From the NCBI RefSeq assembly GCF_001431535.1, contig NZ_LDJK01000033.1, forward strand, positions 1 through 55,014: DNA of 55,014 nt, in the 5' to 3' direction. The DNA comes from Stenotrophomonas chelatiphaga. Lineage in GTDB: Bacteria > Pseudomonadota > Gammaproteobacteria > Xanthomonadales > Xanthomonadaceae. The position numbers and the translations under genes were made by a program. Positions 44,883 to 53,009 of the stretch are shown here, piece after piece; within the stretch, counting starts at the first letter, position 1, and each line of letters begins with the position of its first letter. The notes below the pieces were generated by a model, which saw only the letters and a program-made list of their open reading frames with translations, had not been told where the DNA came from and ran no database searches.

Positions 44883-45665
44883 TCAGCGCACGTCGGGCAG
44901 CGCCGGGTCGGGCGACGGCGCGGGATGAAACTGCCGCAGTTCGGCCAGCGTGGCAGCCGCATCCGGCGTCGGGTCGCGCAGGGCAAACGCCCGCAGCACC
45001 GGACCCAGTGGATCGTCTCCGGCGCGCGGGACCATGTTGAGGTCGGTTCCGCCGATGGCCAGCCGTGCCCCACGTTGCCAGTGCAGCGCTTCGTTCAGCA
45101 CGGTCTCGGCGACATACAGTGCCGGTGCGGTGGCGATCCGGTGCAGGCAGTACGACACATAGGTCGTGAACCCGTACGTACCGTCCATCACCCTGCCATT
45201 CACCGCTACCGCACGCAGCAATGCACCCAGTGCGGTGACGTACTCCTGCAGCAACGGCGGCAGTACCGCCGCAGAGGCATCAGGTGCCGGCCCTGCGCCC
45301 TGCTGCCGCTGCGCCGCGAGTGCGAGGCACAGGCGGTTGTCATCGGCCAGTGCCAGGGTCACCGTGCGCAGGAACACACTGGCTTGTTCCGTCGGCAGCG
45401 AGCCGGCGAACTCCAGCGCCGCGTCGATCACGCGCGGTGCGCTGTAGATCATGCAACGCCGACGCAGGCTGCCCAGCAGGTCGCTGCCTTTCTCGCTGTC
45501 GTCCAGCTTGAGCAAGGGCGGCAGGGTGGCAGGCGTATCCGCGCTGTTGCTGTTGCTGACGCTGCGGATGCCGGTGAGGGCGGGTTGCCGGGATGACGAT
45601 GTTGCAGGTGTTATCACTGCAAAGGCGGAACGTTGACTGGAACCAAGCGGGGAGGGGATGTCCAT
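44883..45665 (-). CDS. Hypothetical protein with Ser/Thr-rich N-terminus (pair member 1)
   Basis: The 260-aa product opens MDIPSPLGSSQRSAFAVITP with about 55 Ser/Thr/Pro/Asn-rich residues. A helical domain then contains SVFLRTVTLALADDNRLCLA and later TTYVSYCLHRIATAPALYVA. The stretch L-x-T-x2-LAL-x-DD-x-R is shared with the downstream neighbour, suggesting a diverged duplicate pair. No signal peptide, membrane segment or known family is visible. The start is uncertain: 45665 lacks a clear ribosome-binding site and the frame is open upstream to 45836. Confidence 0.6.
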   Translation of the reverse strand: MDIPSPLGSSQRSAFAVITPATSSSRQPALTGIRSVSNSNSADTPATLPPLLKLDDSEKGSDLLGSLRRRCMIYSAPRVIDAALEFAGSLPTEQASVFLRTVTLALADDNRLCLALAAQRQQGAGPAPDASAAVLPPLLQEYVTALGALLRAVAVNGRVMDGTYGFTTYVSYCLHRIATAPALYVAETVLNEALHWQRGARLAIGGTDLNMVPRAGDDPLGPVLRAFALRDPTPDAAATLAELRQFHPAPSPDPALPDVR

Positions 45666-45805
45666 GCCGCTATCAAAGCGGATGGCATCGCCACCCGCTT
45701 GCAGTTTGCGTTCATGCCGGGCAGCGTGCGGGTGCCTGGACGTTGCGGTCACCGCTGGTGCAACGCGGCAGGCACGGTGACGTGCCGCGATGCCAGCAGT
45801 GCGGC

Positions 45806-47320
45806 TCAGGCCTTCATGCTGCCCGTATCCAGCCACCGTTGGTGCCAGCTCAGCGCCTCCGGCAACAGGTGCGGGGTGTGCTTGCCATAGCTGTCCCGGC
45901 TGGCGCGGTCGAAGTAATCCTGCAGCTGCGCGCGGAAATCCGGGTGCGCACAGTTGTCGATCACCACCTGCGCGCGCTTGCGCGGGGTCAGCCCGCGCAG
46001 GTCGGCCAGGCCCTGTTCGGTGACGATCACCGATACGTCGTGCTCGGTGTGGTCGACATGGCTGACCATCGGCACGATGGCCGAAATGCTGCCGTTCTTC
46101 GCCGTGGACGGGCTGAGGAACGCCGACAGGAAACCGTTGCGCGCGAAGTCACCGGAACCGCCGATGCCGTTCATGATCCGCGTGCCCATCACGTGGGTCG
46201 AATTGACGTTGCCGTACAGGTCCGCTTCGATCATGCCGTTCATGCCGATGCAGCCCAGGCGCCGCACCAGCTCGGGATGGTTGGATATTTCCTGCGTGCG
46301 CATGATGATGCGCTCGCGGTAGAAATCGATGTTTTCCTTGAACGTCTCGTTGGCCTGCGGGCTCAGCGCGAAGCCGGTGCACGAGGCATAGCTCAGCACG
46401 CCGTCGCGCAGCAGGTCGAGCATGCCGTCCTGGATCACTTCGGTGAACGCGGCCAGGTCGCGGAAGCCGCTCTTGGCCAGGCCGGCCAGCACCGCGTTGG
46501 GAATGTTGCCCACGCCCGACTGCAGCGGCAGCAGGTTGGCCGGCAGGCGGCCCTTGGCCACCTCGTGCTTGAGAAACTCGATCAGGTGCGCGGCGATCTG
46601 CTCGCTGGTGCTGTCGATCGGGCTGAACGGACTGTTGCGGTCCGGGCCGTTGGTGCGCACCACCGCCACGATCTTGTCCGGGTCGCAACGCAGCGTGGTT
46701 TCGCCGATGCGGTCATTGGCGTGCACCAGCGGAATCGGCTTGCGATGCGGCGGCAGCGCGGTGCCGTAGTAGATGTCATGCATGCCATCCACGCCGGCCG
46801 GCTGCCACTCGTTGACCTCGACGATCACCTTCTTGGCCAGGTCCAGCCAGGTCTTGTTGTTGCCCACCGAGGTGGACGGCACCAGCGCGCCGTCCTCGCG
46901 GATCGCCGACACTTCGATCACCGCCGTATCGATATCGCCATAGAAGCCGAACCACACGTGCTGGGCGACGTGGCTGAGGTGGATGTCGATGTAATCCAGC
47001 TTGCCTTCGTTGATGCGATTGCGCGCATCCGGGTCGCTCTGGAACGGCATGCGCATGGCGATGCCATCGGCCTTGGCCAGCGCGCCATCCAGTTCCGGGG
47101 CGGTGGAGGCGCCGGTCATCAGGCTGATCTGGAACGGCAGGCCCTGGGCGTGCACCGCTTCGATGCGGCGGGCCAGTTCCACCGGCACGGCCTTGGGGTA
47201 ACCCGATCCGGTGAAACCGCTCATGGCCACGGTTTCACCGGGCTGGATGAGCGCGGCTGCGGCCTCGGCGGAGACCACGCGGTCACGGAGACGCGCGTTG
47301 GCGATGCGATCTGCAGGCAT
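45806..47320 (-). CDS. Acetyl-CoA hydrolase/CoA-transferase family protein
   Basis: The 504-aa protein is a class I CoA-transferase: GFTGSGYPKAVPVELARRI near the N-terminus, the catalytic Glu in VIVTEQGLADLRG, and GNVNSTHVMGTRIMNGIGGS near the CoA site. Length and motifs fit the succinyl-CoA:acetate CoA-transferase (ScpC/Cat1/AarC-like) group, which exchanges CoA between short acids. Sequence alone does not separate transferase from hydrolase. It has an ATG start at 47320. Confidence 0.92.
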   Translation of the reverse strand: MPADRIANARLRDRVVSAEAAAALIQPGETVAMSGFTGSGYPKAVPVELARRIEAVHAQGLPFQISLMTGASTAPELDGALAKADGIAMRMPFQSDPDARNRINEGKLDYIDIHLSHVAQHVWFGFYGDIDTAVIEVSAIREDGALVPSTSVGNNKTWLDLAKKVIVEVNEWQPAGVDGMHDIYYGTALPPHRKPIPLVHANDRIGETTLRCDPDKIVAVVRTNGPDRNSPFSPIDSTSEQIAAHLIEFLKHEVAKGRLPANLLPLQSGVGNIPNAVLAGLAKSGFRDLAAFTEVIQDGMLDLLRDGVLSYASCTGFALSPQANETFKENIDFYRERIIMRTQEISNHPELVRRLGCIGMNGMIEADLYGNVNSTHVMGTRIMNGIGGSGDFARNGFLSAFLSPSTAKNGSISAIVPMVSHVDHTEHDVSVIVTEQGLADLRGLTPRKRAQVVIDNCAHPDFRAQLQDYFDRASRDSYGKHTPHLLPEALSWHQRWLDTGSMKA

Positions 47321-47444
47321 GACGACGATGTTTCGTGGGGGAAAGATCGATTATCGGCCAAACCTACCCGTACGGGGCCTGCGACCTTGGTGGGATGGCG
47401 CTTCCGGCGTGAAGGCTTCTGTACCCTCCGGTATTGTTTTGCAG

Positions 47445-47546
47445 TGCAGCGTGCAATGTGCTTTTGCAGTCGGCACGATGGCCCTGCATCCCGACGTGGG
47501 GGAGGGAGCAGAGCCCGCTGGCAGTTCGCTGCAAGCGGGCTTTTTT
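47445..47546 (+). ncRNA. Candidate intergenic small RNA (terminator-defined)
   Basis: A strong plus-strand terminator with no open reading frame before it implies a short untranslated transcript. TATTGT at 47433-47438 could be its -10 box, giving roughly 100 nt. The body contains GUGGGGGAGGGAG (about 47495-47507), a purine-rich single-stranded stretch that could interact with C-rich partners. The 5' end is a guess; I recognise no known RNA family. Confidence 0.35.
47513..47546 (+). terminator. Orphan intrinsic terminator with UUCG loop
   Basis: Outer stem GCCCGCT/AGCGGGC (47513-47519, 47534-47540) and inner stem GCAG-TTCG-CTGC (47521-47532), followed by six T. The minus strand lacks a T run after the hairpin, so it works only rightward. 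Confidence 0.85.
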
Positions 47547-47577
47547 ACGCCTGCAGCGCGCAGCTGAATACGCACCG

Positions 47578-47836
47578 GTAGTGACGGCTGCTGGCCGTCA
47601 ACGCGTGCCGTCGGTGGGTCACGACGCGTGCCGTCGGTGGGGTGACGACGCGTGCCGCCGGTGGGTGACGACCGTTGGTCGTCACGCCGTCGCCCGCCGC
47701 TGCGCTCGCCGAGCGTGGCTATGCCGGTCTCCTGACCGGCACCCTGCGGGCCGTCGCAGACGACGTTGGCAGCGGCTCCTGCCGCTGCCTTCGGCGCTAC
47801 CGGCCCCGCTCCGGTAGTGACGGCCGCTGGCCGTCA
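47578..47836. repeat. SMAG array with 23-bp tandem repeats and composite repeat, copy 3
   Basis: 47578-47600 is a GTAG palindrome. 47601-47670 holds three tandem copies (23, 24 and 23 bp) of ACGCGTGCCGTCGGTGGGT plus CACG or GACG. 47665-47686 is a GACGACC palindrome. 47703-47801 is the composite repeat also seen at 37431 and 42270. 47813-47836 is a final GTAG palindrome. Confidence 0.88.
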
Positions 47837-47852
47837 ACACGCCGCACCGTCC

Positions 47853-47858
47853 TACAAT
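47853..47858 (+). promoter_or_regulatory. glnE -10 box six bases before the start codon
   Basis: TACAAT is followed by CCTCCC and the glnE ATG, with no Shine-Dalgarno, implying a leaderless transcript. The expected -35 position falls at the edge of the SMAG palindrome (around GCCGTC), so the repeat may contribute to the promoter. Confidence 0.5.
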
Positions 47859-47864
47859 CCTCCC

Positions 47865-50663
47865 ATGACCCAACCCTACGCGCCGCTCCCCGACGCCCTC
47901 GTCCCGCTGGCCGACCGTGCCCTCGCACGCCTGACCATTGCCCTCGGCAGCGCGCCGGACGCTCCGCTTGAACCCTTCCTGCGCCAGCTGGCGGTCGCCA
48001 GCGACTTCGCCATCGATACCCTGTGCCGGCAGCCGGCGCTGCTCGCCCACCTGACCCAGCCCGACTGCCCGCCGTTGCCGTTGCCGGAGCTCACCCCGCA
48101 GCAGCCCGCCGAATGGCCCGGCCTGCTGCGGCGCTACCGCGCGGCGATGTCGACCCGCCTGGTATGGCGCGACCTGGCCGGGATGGACAGCGTGCAGCAG
48201 ACCCTGGCCGGGTCCACCGAGCTGGCCGAACAGTGCCTGCAGCTGGCGCTGGGCGCGCTGGAAATCGAGTTCGCCAGCCGCCACGGCGTGGTCCGCGACG
48301 ATGCCGGCAAGGCGCAACGGCTGGTGGTGTTCGGGCTGGGCAAGCTGGGGGGCGGTGAACTGAATTTCAGTTCCGACGTGGACCTGGTGTACGCCTTCGC
48401 CCAGCGCGGTGAATCCGATGGCGCGCGGCCGCTGGATGCCGATGAGTACTTCGCACGCGTCGGTCAGCGCCTGGCCAAGCTGCTCGATGACACCACCGCC
48501 GATGGTTTCAGCCACCGCGTGGACCTGCGCCTGCGTCCGTTCGGCCGCGCCGGCCGGGTGGCGATGTCGTTCGCGGCGATGGACCAGTATTTCCAGCGCG
48601 AAGGCCGCGACTGGGAGCGCTACGCCTGGCTGAAGGCCCGCACCGTGGCCGGTGACATCGATGCCGGCGAGGAGTGGCTGAAGTCGCTGCGCCCGTTCGT
48701 GTACCGACGCTACCTGGACTTCACCGCGCTGGATGGACTGCGCGACATGAAGGCGGCGATCACCGCCGAAGTGGCGCGGCGTGACATGCACGAAGACATC
48801 AAGCGCGGTGCCGGCGGCATCCGCGAAATCGAGTTCCTGTGCCAGTCGCTGCAGTTGATCCGCGCCGGTCGCGAACCGGTGCTGCGCGAGCGCCGCCTGC
48901 TGCACGCGATGGCCGCGCTGGTGGACGCCGGGCAGATCGCCGCTGAAGACGGCGCGGCGCTGCGCGAGGCCTACCTGTTCCTGCGCCGGCTGGAAAACCG
49001 GCTGCAGATGCTGCGCGACGCGCAGACCCACACCTTGCCGGCCGATCCACTGGAACGGCTGCGCATCGCGATCGGCCTGGGCTACCCGGACTTCGACAGC
49101 CTGCGCGATGCGTTGGCCGTGCAGCAGCAGCGCGTCAGTACCGAATTCGGCGCGCTGCTGGCCCCGCGTAAAGGCAAGGCCGCGCCGGATGCCGTGGCCA
49201 GTTACTGGCGCGGGCTGCCCGCACATGGCGATGCGCAGCTGCTGGTGGATGCCGGCTTCGCCGATGCCCACGGCGCCGACCAGATGCTGCGCGACTTCGC
49301 CCAGTCGTCCGGGGTGAAGTCGCTGTCCGATGGGGCGCGCACACGGTTGGATCGCGTGCTGCCGGCGCTGCTGCACGCCGCCACGCGGTCGCCGCAGCCC
49401 GATGCCGCGCTCAAGCGCGTGCTGGGCCTGCTGCAGGCGATCCTGCGGCGCACCAGCTACCTGGCGCTGCTGGACGAACAGCCCAGTTCCATGGCGCGGC
49501 TGGTGGACGTGCTGGCACGCAGCGCGCTGCTGGCCGAACGGCTGGAAGCCTATCCGCTGCTGCTGGACGAACTGCTGGACGTGCGCGTGTCCGGGCCGCT
49601 GCCCAGCCGCGAGGAAATGCAGGCCGAGTGCGCGCAGGTGCTGGCGGTGGAAGACCCCGAATCGGCGCTGCGCTGGCTCAACGAGATCCGCCTGGCCCTG
49701 AGCTTCCGCATGGCCATGGCCAGCCTGGATGGCCGCCAGGGCGCGGTGGAGACGACGCGCCAGCTGGCCGAACTGGCGCAGGTGGTGGTGGATGTGGTGC
49801 TGCAGCTGGCACAGGCGGACATGCGCGCCGCGCACGGCGACATCCCGGACGGGCGCTTTGCGATCATCGGCTACGGCAGTCTGGGCGGGCTGGAACTGGG
49901 CTTCGGCTCGGACCTGGACCTGGTGTTCCTGCACGACAATCCGGCGGAGGTGGACGCCAGCGATGGCGCGCGTCCGCTGGAACCCGCGCGCTGGTACGCC
50001 CGGCTTGCGCAGAAGGTGATGGCCTTGCTGGGCGCAGTGACCGCCGCCGGACGGCTGTATGACATCGACGTGCGGCTGCGCCCGGATGGGGGCAAGGGCG
50101 CGCTGGTGTCATCGCTGGCCAGCTACCGTGAATACCAGCGCGAACGTGCGTGGACCTGGGAACACCAGGCACTGGTCCGCGCACGCGGCGTGGCCGGTGA
50201 TCCCGGGCTGCTGGAGGCGTTCGAAGACGTGCGCGCGCAGACCGTGGGCCGCCCGCGGGACGGCGAGGTGTTGCACGCGGACATCGTCAAGATGCGCCAG
50301 CGCATGCGCGCGGAACTGGACCGCAGCGATGCCGCGCGGATGGACCTCAAGCAGGGCGCGGGTGGCGTGGCGGACCTGGAGTTCCTGCTGCAGGCGGGTG
50401 TACTGGGCACGGCGTCCGCTCATCCGGCGCTGCTTGGACCGCGTGATACGCCGGGGCTGATCGCCGCACTGGCGGCGAGCGGTTGGCTGCCGCCGGAACG
50501 CGCCAGCGCACTGCAGGCCGCGCACGCCACGCTGTTGGAACTGGGGCTGGCATGCACGCTCGACCGCCGCCCGCGCATGGCCGCGCCAAGCGACACACTG
50601 GAACACGCACGCGCCACGATCAGCGCCGCCTGCGTGGACGCCAAGCTCCCGTTCGACACGTGA
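47865..50663 (+). CDS. glnE: Bifunctional glutamine synthetase adenylyltransferase/adenylyl-removing enzyme
   Basis: Adds and removes AMP on glutamine synthetase in response to PII and glutamine. The 932-aa protein has two nucleotidyltransferase domains. The N-terminal removing domain shows [20 protein letters not shown] (about residue 155-180). The C-terminal adenylyl-transferase domain shows [20 protein letters not shown] (about 665-690). Both keep the G-x4-G and D-x-D catalytic patterns, with the PII-responsive helical region between. Length is normal. The ATG at 47865 lies six bases after TACAAT and lacks a ribosome-binding site. Confidence 0.96.
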   Translation: MTQPYAPLPDALVPLADRALARLTIALGSAPDAPLEPFLRQLAVASDFAIDTLCRQPALLAHLTQPDCPPLPLPELTPQQPAEWPGLLRRYRAAMSTRLVWRDLAGMDSVQQTLAGSTELAEQCLQLALGALEIEFASRHGVVRDDAGKAQRLVVFGLGKLGGGELNFSSDVDLVYAFAQRGESDGARPLDADEYFARVGQRLAKLLDDTTADGFSHRVDLRLRPFGRAGRVAMSFAAMDQYFQREGRDWERYAWLKARTVAGDIDAGEEWLKSLRPFVYRRYLDFTALDGLRDMKAAITAEVARRDMHEDIKRGAGGIREIEFLCQSLQLIRAGREPVLRERRLLHAMAALVDAGQIAAEDGAALREAYLFLRRLENRLQMLRDAQTHTLPADPLERLRIAIGLGYPDFDSLRDALAVQQQRVSTEFGALLAPRKGKAAPDAVASYWRGLPAHGDAQLLVDAGFADAHGADQMLRDFAQSSGVKSLSDGARTRLDRVLPALLHAATRSPQPDAALKRVLGLLQAILRRTSYLALLDEQPSSMARLVDVLARSALLAERLEAYPLLLDELLDVRVSGPLPSREEMQAECAQVLAVEDPESALRWLNEIRLALSFRMAMASLDGRQGAVETTRQLAELAQVVVDVVLQLAQADMRAAHGDIPDGRFAIIGYGSLGGLELGFGSDLDLVFLHDNPAEVDASDGARPLEPARWYARLAQKVMALLGAVTAAGRLYDIDVRLRPDGGKGALVSSLASYREYQRERAWTWEHQALVRARGVAGDPGLLEAFEDVRAQTVGRPRDGEVLHADIVKMRQRMRAELDRSDAARMDLKQGAGGVADLEFLLQAGVLGTASAHPALLGPRDTPGLIAALAASGWLPPERASALQAAHATLLELGLACTLDRRPRMAAPSDTLEHARATISAACVDAKLPFDT

Positions 50664-50668
50664 CCCCG

Positions 50669-50832
50669 GTAGTGACGGCCGCTGGCCGTCATGCCTTTGC
50701 CGTGGGGGCCCCAGGCGTTGGTGGGTGACTCGGGCGTTGGTGGGTGACGACCGTTGGTCGTCACGCCGTTGCTTGCCGCTGCCTTCGGCGCTACCGGTCC
50801 CGCCTCCGGTAGTGACGGCCGCTGGCCGTCAT
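50669..50832. repeat. SMAG repeat cluster after glnE
   Basis: GTAG palindromes at 50669-50692 and 50808-50832 flank two GGCGTTGGTGGGTGAC repeats (50714-50728 and 50734-50748), a GACGACC palindrome (50746-50766) and the last 20 bp of the composite repeat (CTGCCTTCGGCGCTACC, about 50779-50795). The cluster lies between convergent genes. Confidence 0.88.
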
Positions 50833-50842
50833 GCCTTCGCCG

Positions 50843-51403
50843 TCAACCCGCGCTCTTCACCGGCGCCATCTTCCACAACAACGCGCGGAACGGCGCCAGC
50901 AGGCACACGCCGATCGCCAGCTTCACCGCCAGATCGCCCAATGCCCAGCTCATCCACGGCAGCGAAGAACCGGCAAACGCGATGCTCCAGAAGATCGCGG
51001 TATCCACCGTGGCACTGCAGGTAGTGGCCACCATCGGCGCGCGCCACCAGCTGCCCCGACGCAGCCGGTCGAACACCGTGATGTCCAGCAACTGCGCCAC
51101 GATGAACGCCGAACAGGACGCCACCGCGATACGCGGCGTGGCCACCCAGAACGACAGCACCACCGCCAGCGCGAAGCCGGCCCATGCCACCCGACGGGCC
51201 GGGCCCGGGCCGAAGCGGCGGTTGATCAGGTTGCTGACCAGGAACGCGACCGGATAGCTGAAGGCGCCCCAGGTCAGCCAGTCGTTGATCGGGTACTGCA
51301 CCAGTACGTTCGAACCCAGCACCACCGCGCCCATCGCCAGCACAGCCAGCAGCAGCGCGCGCAGGGTCATCGGGGCAAACACAGGGACAGGGCGCACGGA
51401 CAT
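50843..51403 (-). CDS. VUT-family queuosine precursor transporter (YhhQ-like)
   Basis: The 186-aa protein has six helices and the vitamin-uptake-transporter pattern: NWLTWGAFSYP-like segment WLTWGAFSYPVAFLVSNLIN, ASCSAFIVAQLLDITVFDRL and MVATTCSATVDTAIFW. The family imports queuosine precursors such as preQ0/preQ1 for tRNA modification. An internal ATG at 51370 could also be the start; 51403 has no better ribosome-binding site. No que genes are adjacent. Confidence 0.88.
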   Translation of the reverse strand: MSVRPVPVFAPMTLRALLLAVLAMGAVVLGSNVLVQYPINDWLTWGAFSYPVAFLVSNLINRRFGPGPARRVAWAGFALAVVLSFWVATPRIAVASCSAFIVAQLLDITVFDRLRRGSWWRAPMVATTCSATVDTAIFWSIAFAGSSLPWMSWALGDLAVKLAIGVCLLAPFRALLWKMAPVKSAG

Positions 51404-51487
51404 GGCGAGCCAGGGAGTTCAAAGGAAGGCGCGCATTATCCGCCCCGGCAGGGCACGCGGCCAGCCGGGACGTTCAGCCGACAGCCA

Positions 51488-51991
51488 TCACCAGGTGGTG
51501 CTGCTGCTGTCGGCTGCGGCGTAGGCGGTGGGCACGTAGGCCAGCTGGCGGCCCGCGGCATCGTGCACGTTCCAGCCGGCGCCGGCCGGGGTAGGCACGA
51601 ACGCCACCGTCTGCCCGACCACGAAACCGGCGGCGGGATCATCCGCGCGCGCCGGCCATTCCAGGGTGGCCGTCTGGTCATCCTTGCCCGGCACCTGCAG
51701 CTGCACGCGGCGGCCGCCGTCGGGCAGGGGGGTGACCTCCTTCACCTCCATTTCCGGCAGCGGCGTGGCCGGCACCCGCTTGGCGGCCTTGTGCCGGTCG
51801 CTGGCCTTGAACGGTGCCGCGGACAGGCCCGCCAGCCCGGCCGACGCGGCCAGCGGGATCGACAGGGTCAACGCGACGGAGATGAACACCGTCGCTTCGC
51901 TGCTGTTGAGCTCGCCGGCGCGTGCAGGCGGTGCCAGCAGGGAGGAGGCGAGGATCAGGGCGAGTGCCGGCGTGGCGAAGGAACGGGACAT
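51488..51991 (-). CDS. Exported hypothetical protein next to DUF2145 gene
   Basis: The 167-aa protein has a signal peptide (cleavage near ARAG), a hydrophobic stretch (about 33-58, TVFISVALTLSIPLAASAGL) and a beta-rich C-terminal half with GGRRVQLQVPGKDDQTATLEW. GGAGA seven bases upstream supports the ATG at 51991. It lies 23 bp after the DUF2145 gene, so the two are likely co-transcribed. I recognise no family. Confidence 0.78.
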   Translation of the reverse strand: MSRSFATPALALILASSLLAPPARAGELNSSEATVFISVALTLSIPLAASAGLAGLSAAPFKASDRHKAAKRVPATPLPEMEVKEVTPLPDGGRRVQLQVPGKDDQTATLEWPARADDPAAGFVVGQTVAFVPTPAGAGWNVHDAAGRQLAYVPTAYAAADSSSTTW

Positions 51992-52014
51992 GCGTGTCTC
52001 CTGCGGAATGGGGG

Positions 52015-52854
52015 TCAGGGCGTAGCGGCCGTGGCACCGGCCACGGGGACATGCGGAATGGAAAGCTCCTGCGGCAGCTGCTGGCGGGCGCGCAGGAAAT
52101 CGAACACCGATTCCACGCTCACCACCGAATAGTTGCCGGACACGCGCTCGGCCACCGGGTGGTCGGTCGTGGTGGCATTGGCCACCGCCACGCGCGCACC
52201 CACGCGCTTGCCCAGGCTGATATGCAGCACGCTGGGCAGGTAGCCGTTGGCGCGCAGCCACTGCTGCACCTGGGCGCGGTCCTGCAGGGGCGCGGCGCCA
52301 TCGGCACTGGCCATCGCCGCGGCCAGCACTTCCAGCACCCAGCCGTTGGAGTTCTGGAAATCGGTGCGGTACGGATAGGCCACCACGTTGTAGCGGGGTT
52401 CGTGCAGTGCGTGCGCGGCCGTGGCCGGCGACTGCAGCATCGCCTTCAGGCGGGCGGCCAACGCAGGTTCGAGCAGGCCGATGCGCAGATCGGTATGGCC
52501 GCCGGTTTCACCGATGAAGTTGGCCAAGCCTTCGTAATACAGAAGCGAACGGTCGGTCTTGCAGCGGTTGAGCAGGTGCACCGCGCGCCAGCGTCCGTCG
52601 TCGTCGCGCAGCAGGAAGGCCAGGTGGCTGTGGCGCAGGCCGTAGCGGCTGAGGTCCTGGCCGCCGCGCGCGGCGATCACCACATCCACGTCGGGCAGGG
52701 CGTCGAGGCGCTCGGCAGTGGTCCACGCCACGTCGAACATCGCCGCTTCGGCGGCCGGGCTGGGATAGCGTTCGCGGCAGGTGCCACTGTCGGCCCAGGC
52801 GGTGGCCGGGGCCAGCAGCAGGAGCAGGGCGAGGGATAAGAAAGGACGGTCCAT
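52015..52854 (-). CDS. DUF2145-family exported protein
   Basis: The 279-aa protein has a signal peptide (MDRPFLSLALLLLLAPATAW, cleavage after ADS) and a DUF2145-type body with VVIAARGGQDLSRYGLRHSH, AVHLLNRCKTDRSLLYYEGL and RYNVVAYPYRTDFQNSNGW. The last contains the conserved Asn/Ser cluster resembling a papain-like NlpC/P60-related fold; activity is unknown. The start at 52854 is chosen because the upstream extension is translated SMAG repeat. On the minus strand TATGAT lies nine bases upstream, a possible -10 of a nearly leaderless message. Confidence 0.85.
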   Translation of the reverse strand: MDRPFLSLALLLLLAPATAWADSGTCRERYPSPAAEAAMFDVAWTTAERLDALPDVDVVIAARGGQDLSRYGLRHSHLAFLLRDDDGRWRAVHLLNRCKTDRSLLYYEGLANFIGETGGHTDLRIGLLEPALAARLKAMLQSPATAAHALHEPRYNVVAYPYRTDFQNSNGWVLEVLAAAMASADGAAPLQDRAQVQQWLRANGYLPSVLHISLGKRVGARVAVANATTTDHPVAERVSGNYSVVSVESVFDFLRARQQLPQELSIPHVPVAGATAATP

Positions 52855-52911
52855 GTCGCGGCCATCATAGACCGGTAGTGCCGATGCAGGGTCGGCGGGT
52901 GCAGCGCGGAC

Positions 52912-53009
52912 AGCGTGACGACCAACGGTCGTCACCCACCACGGCGGAGGATGACGACCAACGGTCGTCACCCACCACAGCGGGGGATGACGGCCAGCGG
53001 CCGTCACTA
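52912..53009. repeat. Three tandem SMAG units
   Basis: GACGACC-type units at 52914-52940 and 52950-52978 and a GACGGCC-type unit at 52987-53009, all in the same orientation and spaced about 37 bp apart. The CTAC end of the last unit supplies the stop codon of the ELM1-family gene on the minus strand. Confidence 0.9.

Larger units (their letters stand above)
47321..47864. other. Intergenic region with possible small RNA and SMAG array
   Basis: This 544-bp gap between divergent genes contains no protein gene I can support. It holds a UUCG-capped terminator on the plus strand (47513-47546) with no upstream coding sequence. It also holds three degenerate tandem repeats (47601-47670), the third composite repeat (47703-47801) and a terminal GTAG palindrome (47813-47836) that borders the glnE promoter. 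A GATAAT about 35 bp upstream of the CoA-transferase start may be its -10 box. Confidence 0.6.

Noticed and set aside
43843..45665. Type IV secretion effectors with the xanthomonad XVIP C-terminal domain
   Set aside because: I could not see that domain's conserved motifs or Gln-rich tail in either protein.
47682..49934. 750-codon minus-strand frame opposite glnE
   Set aside because: Shadow of glnE with Gln/Arg/His-rich product.
8359..53009. REP-associated tyrosine transposase to go with the SMAG elements
   Set aside because: No protein in the window shows such a transposase; the elements here are non-autonomous.
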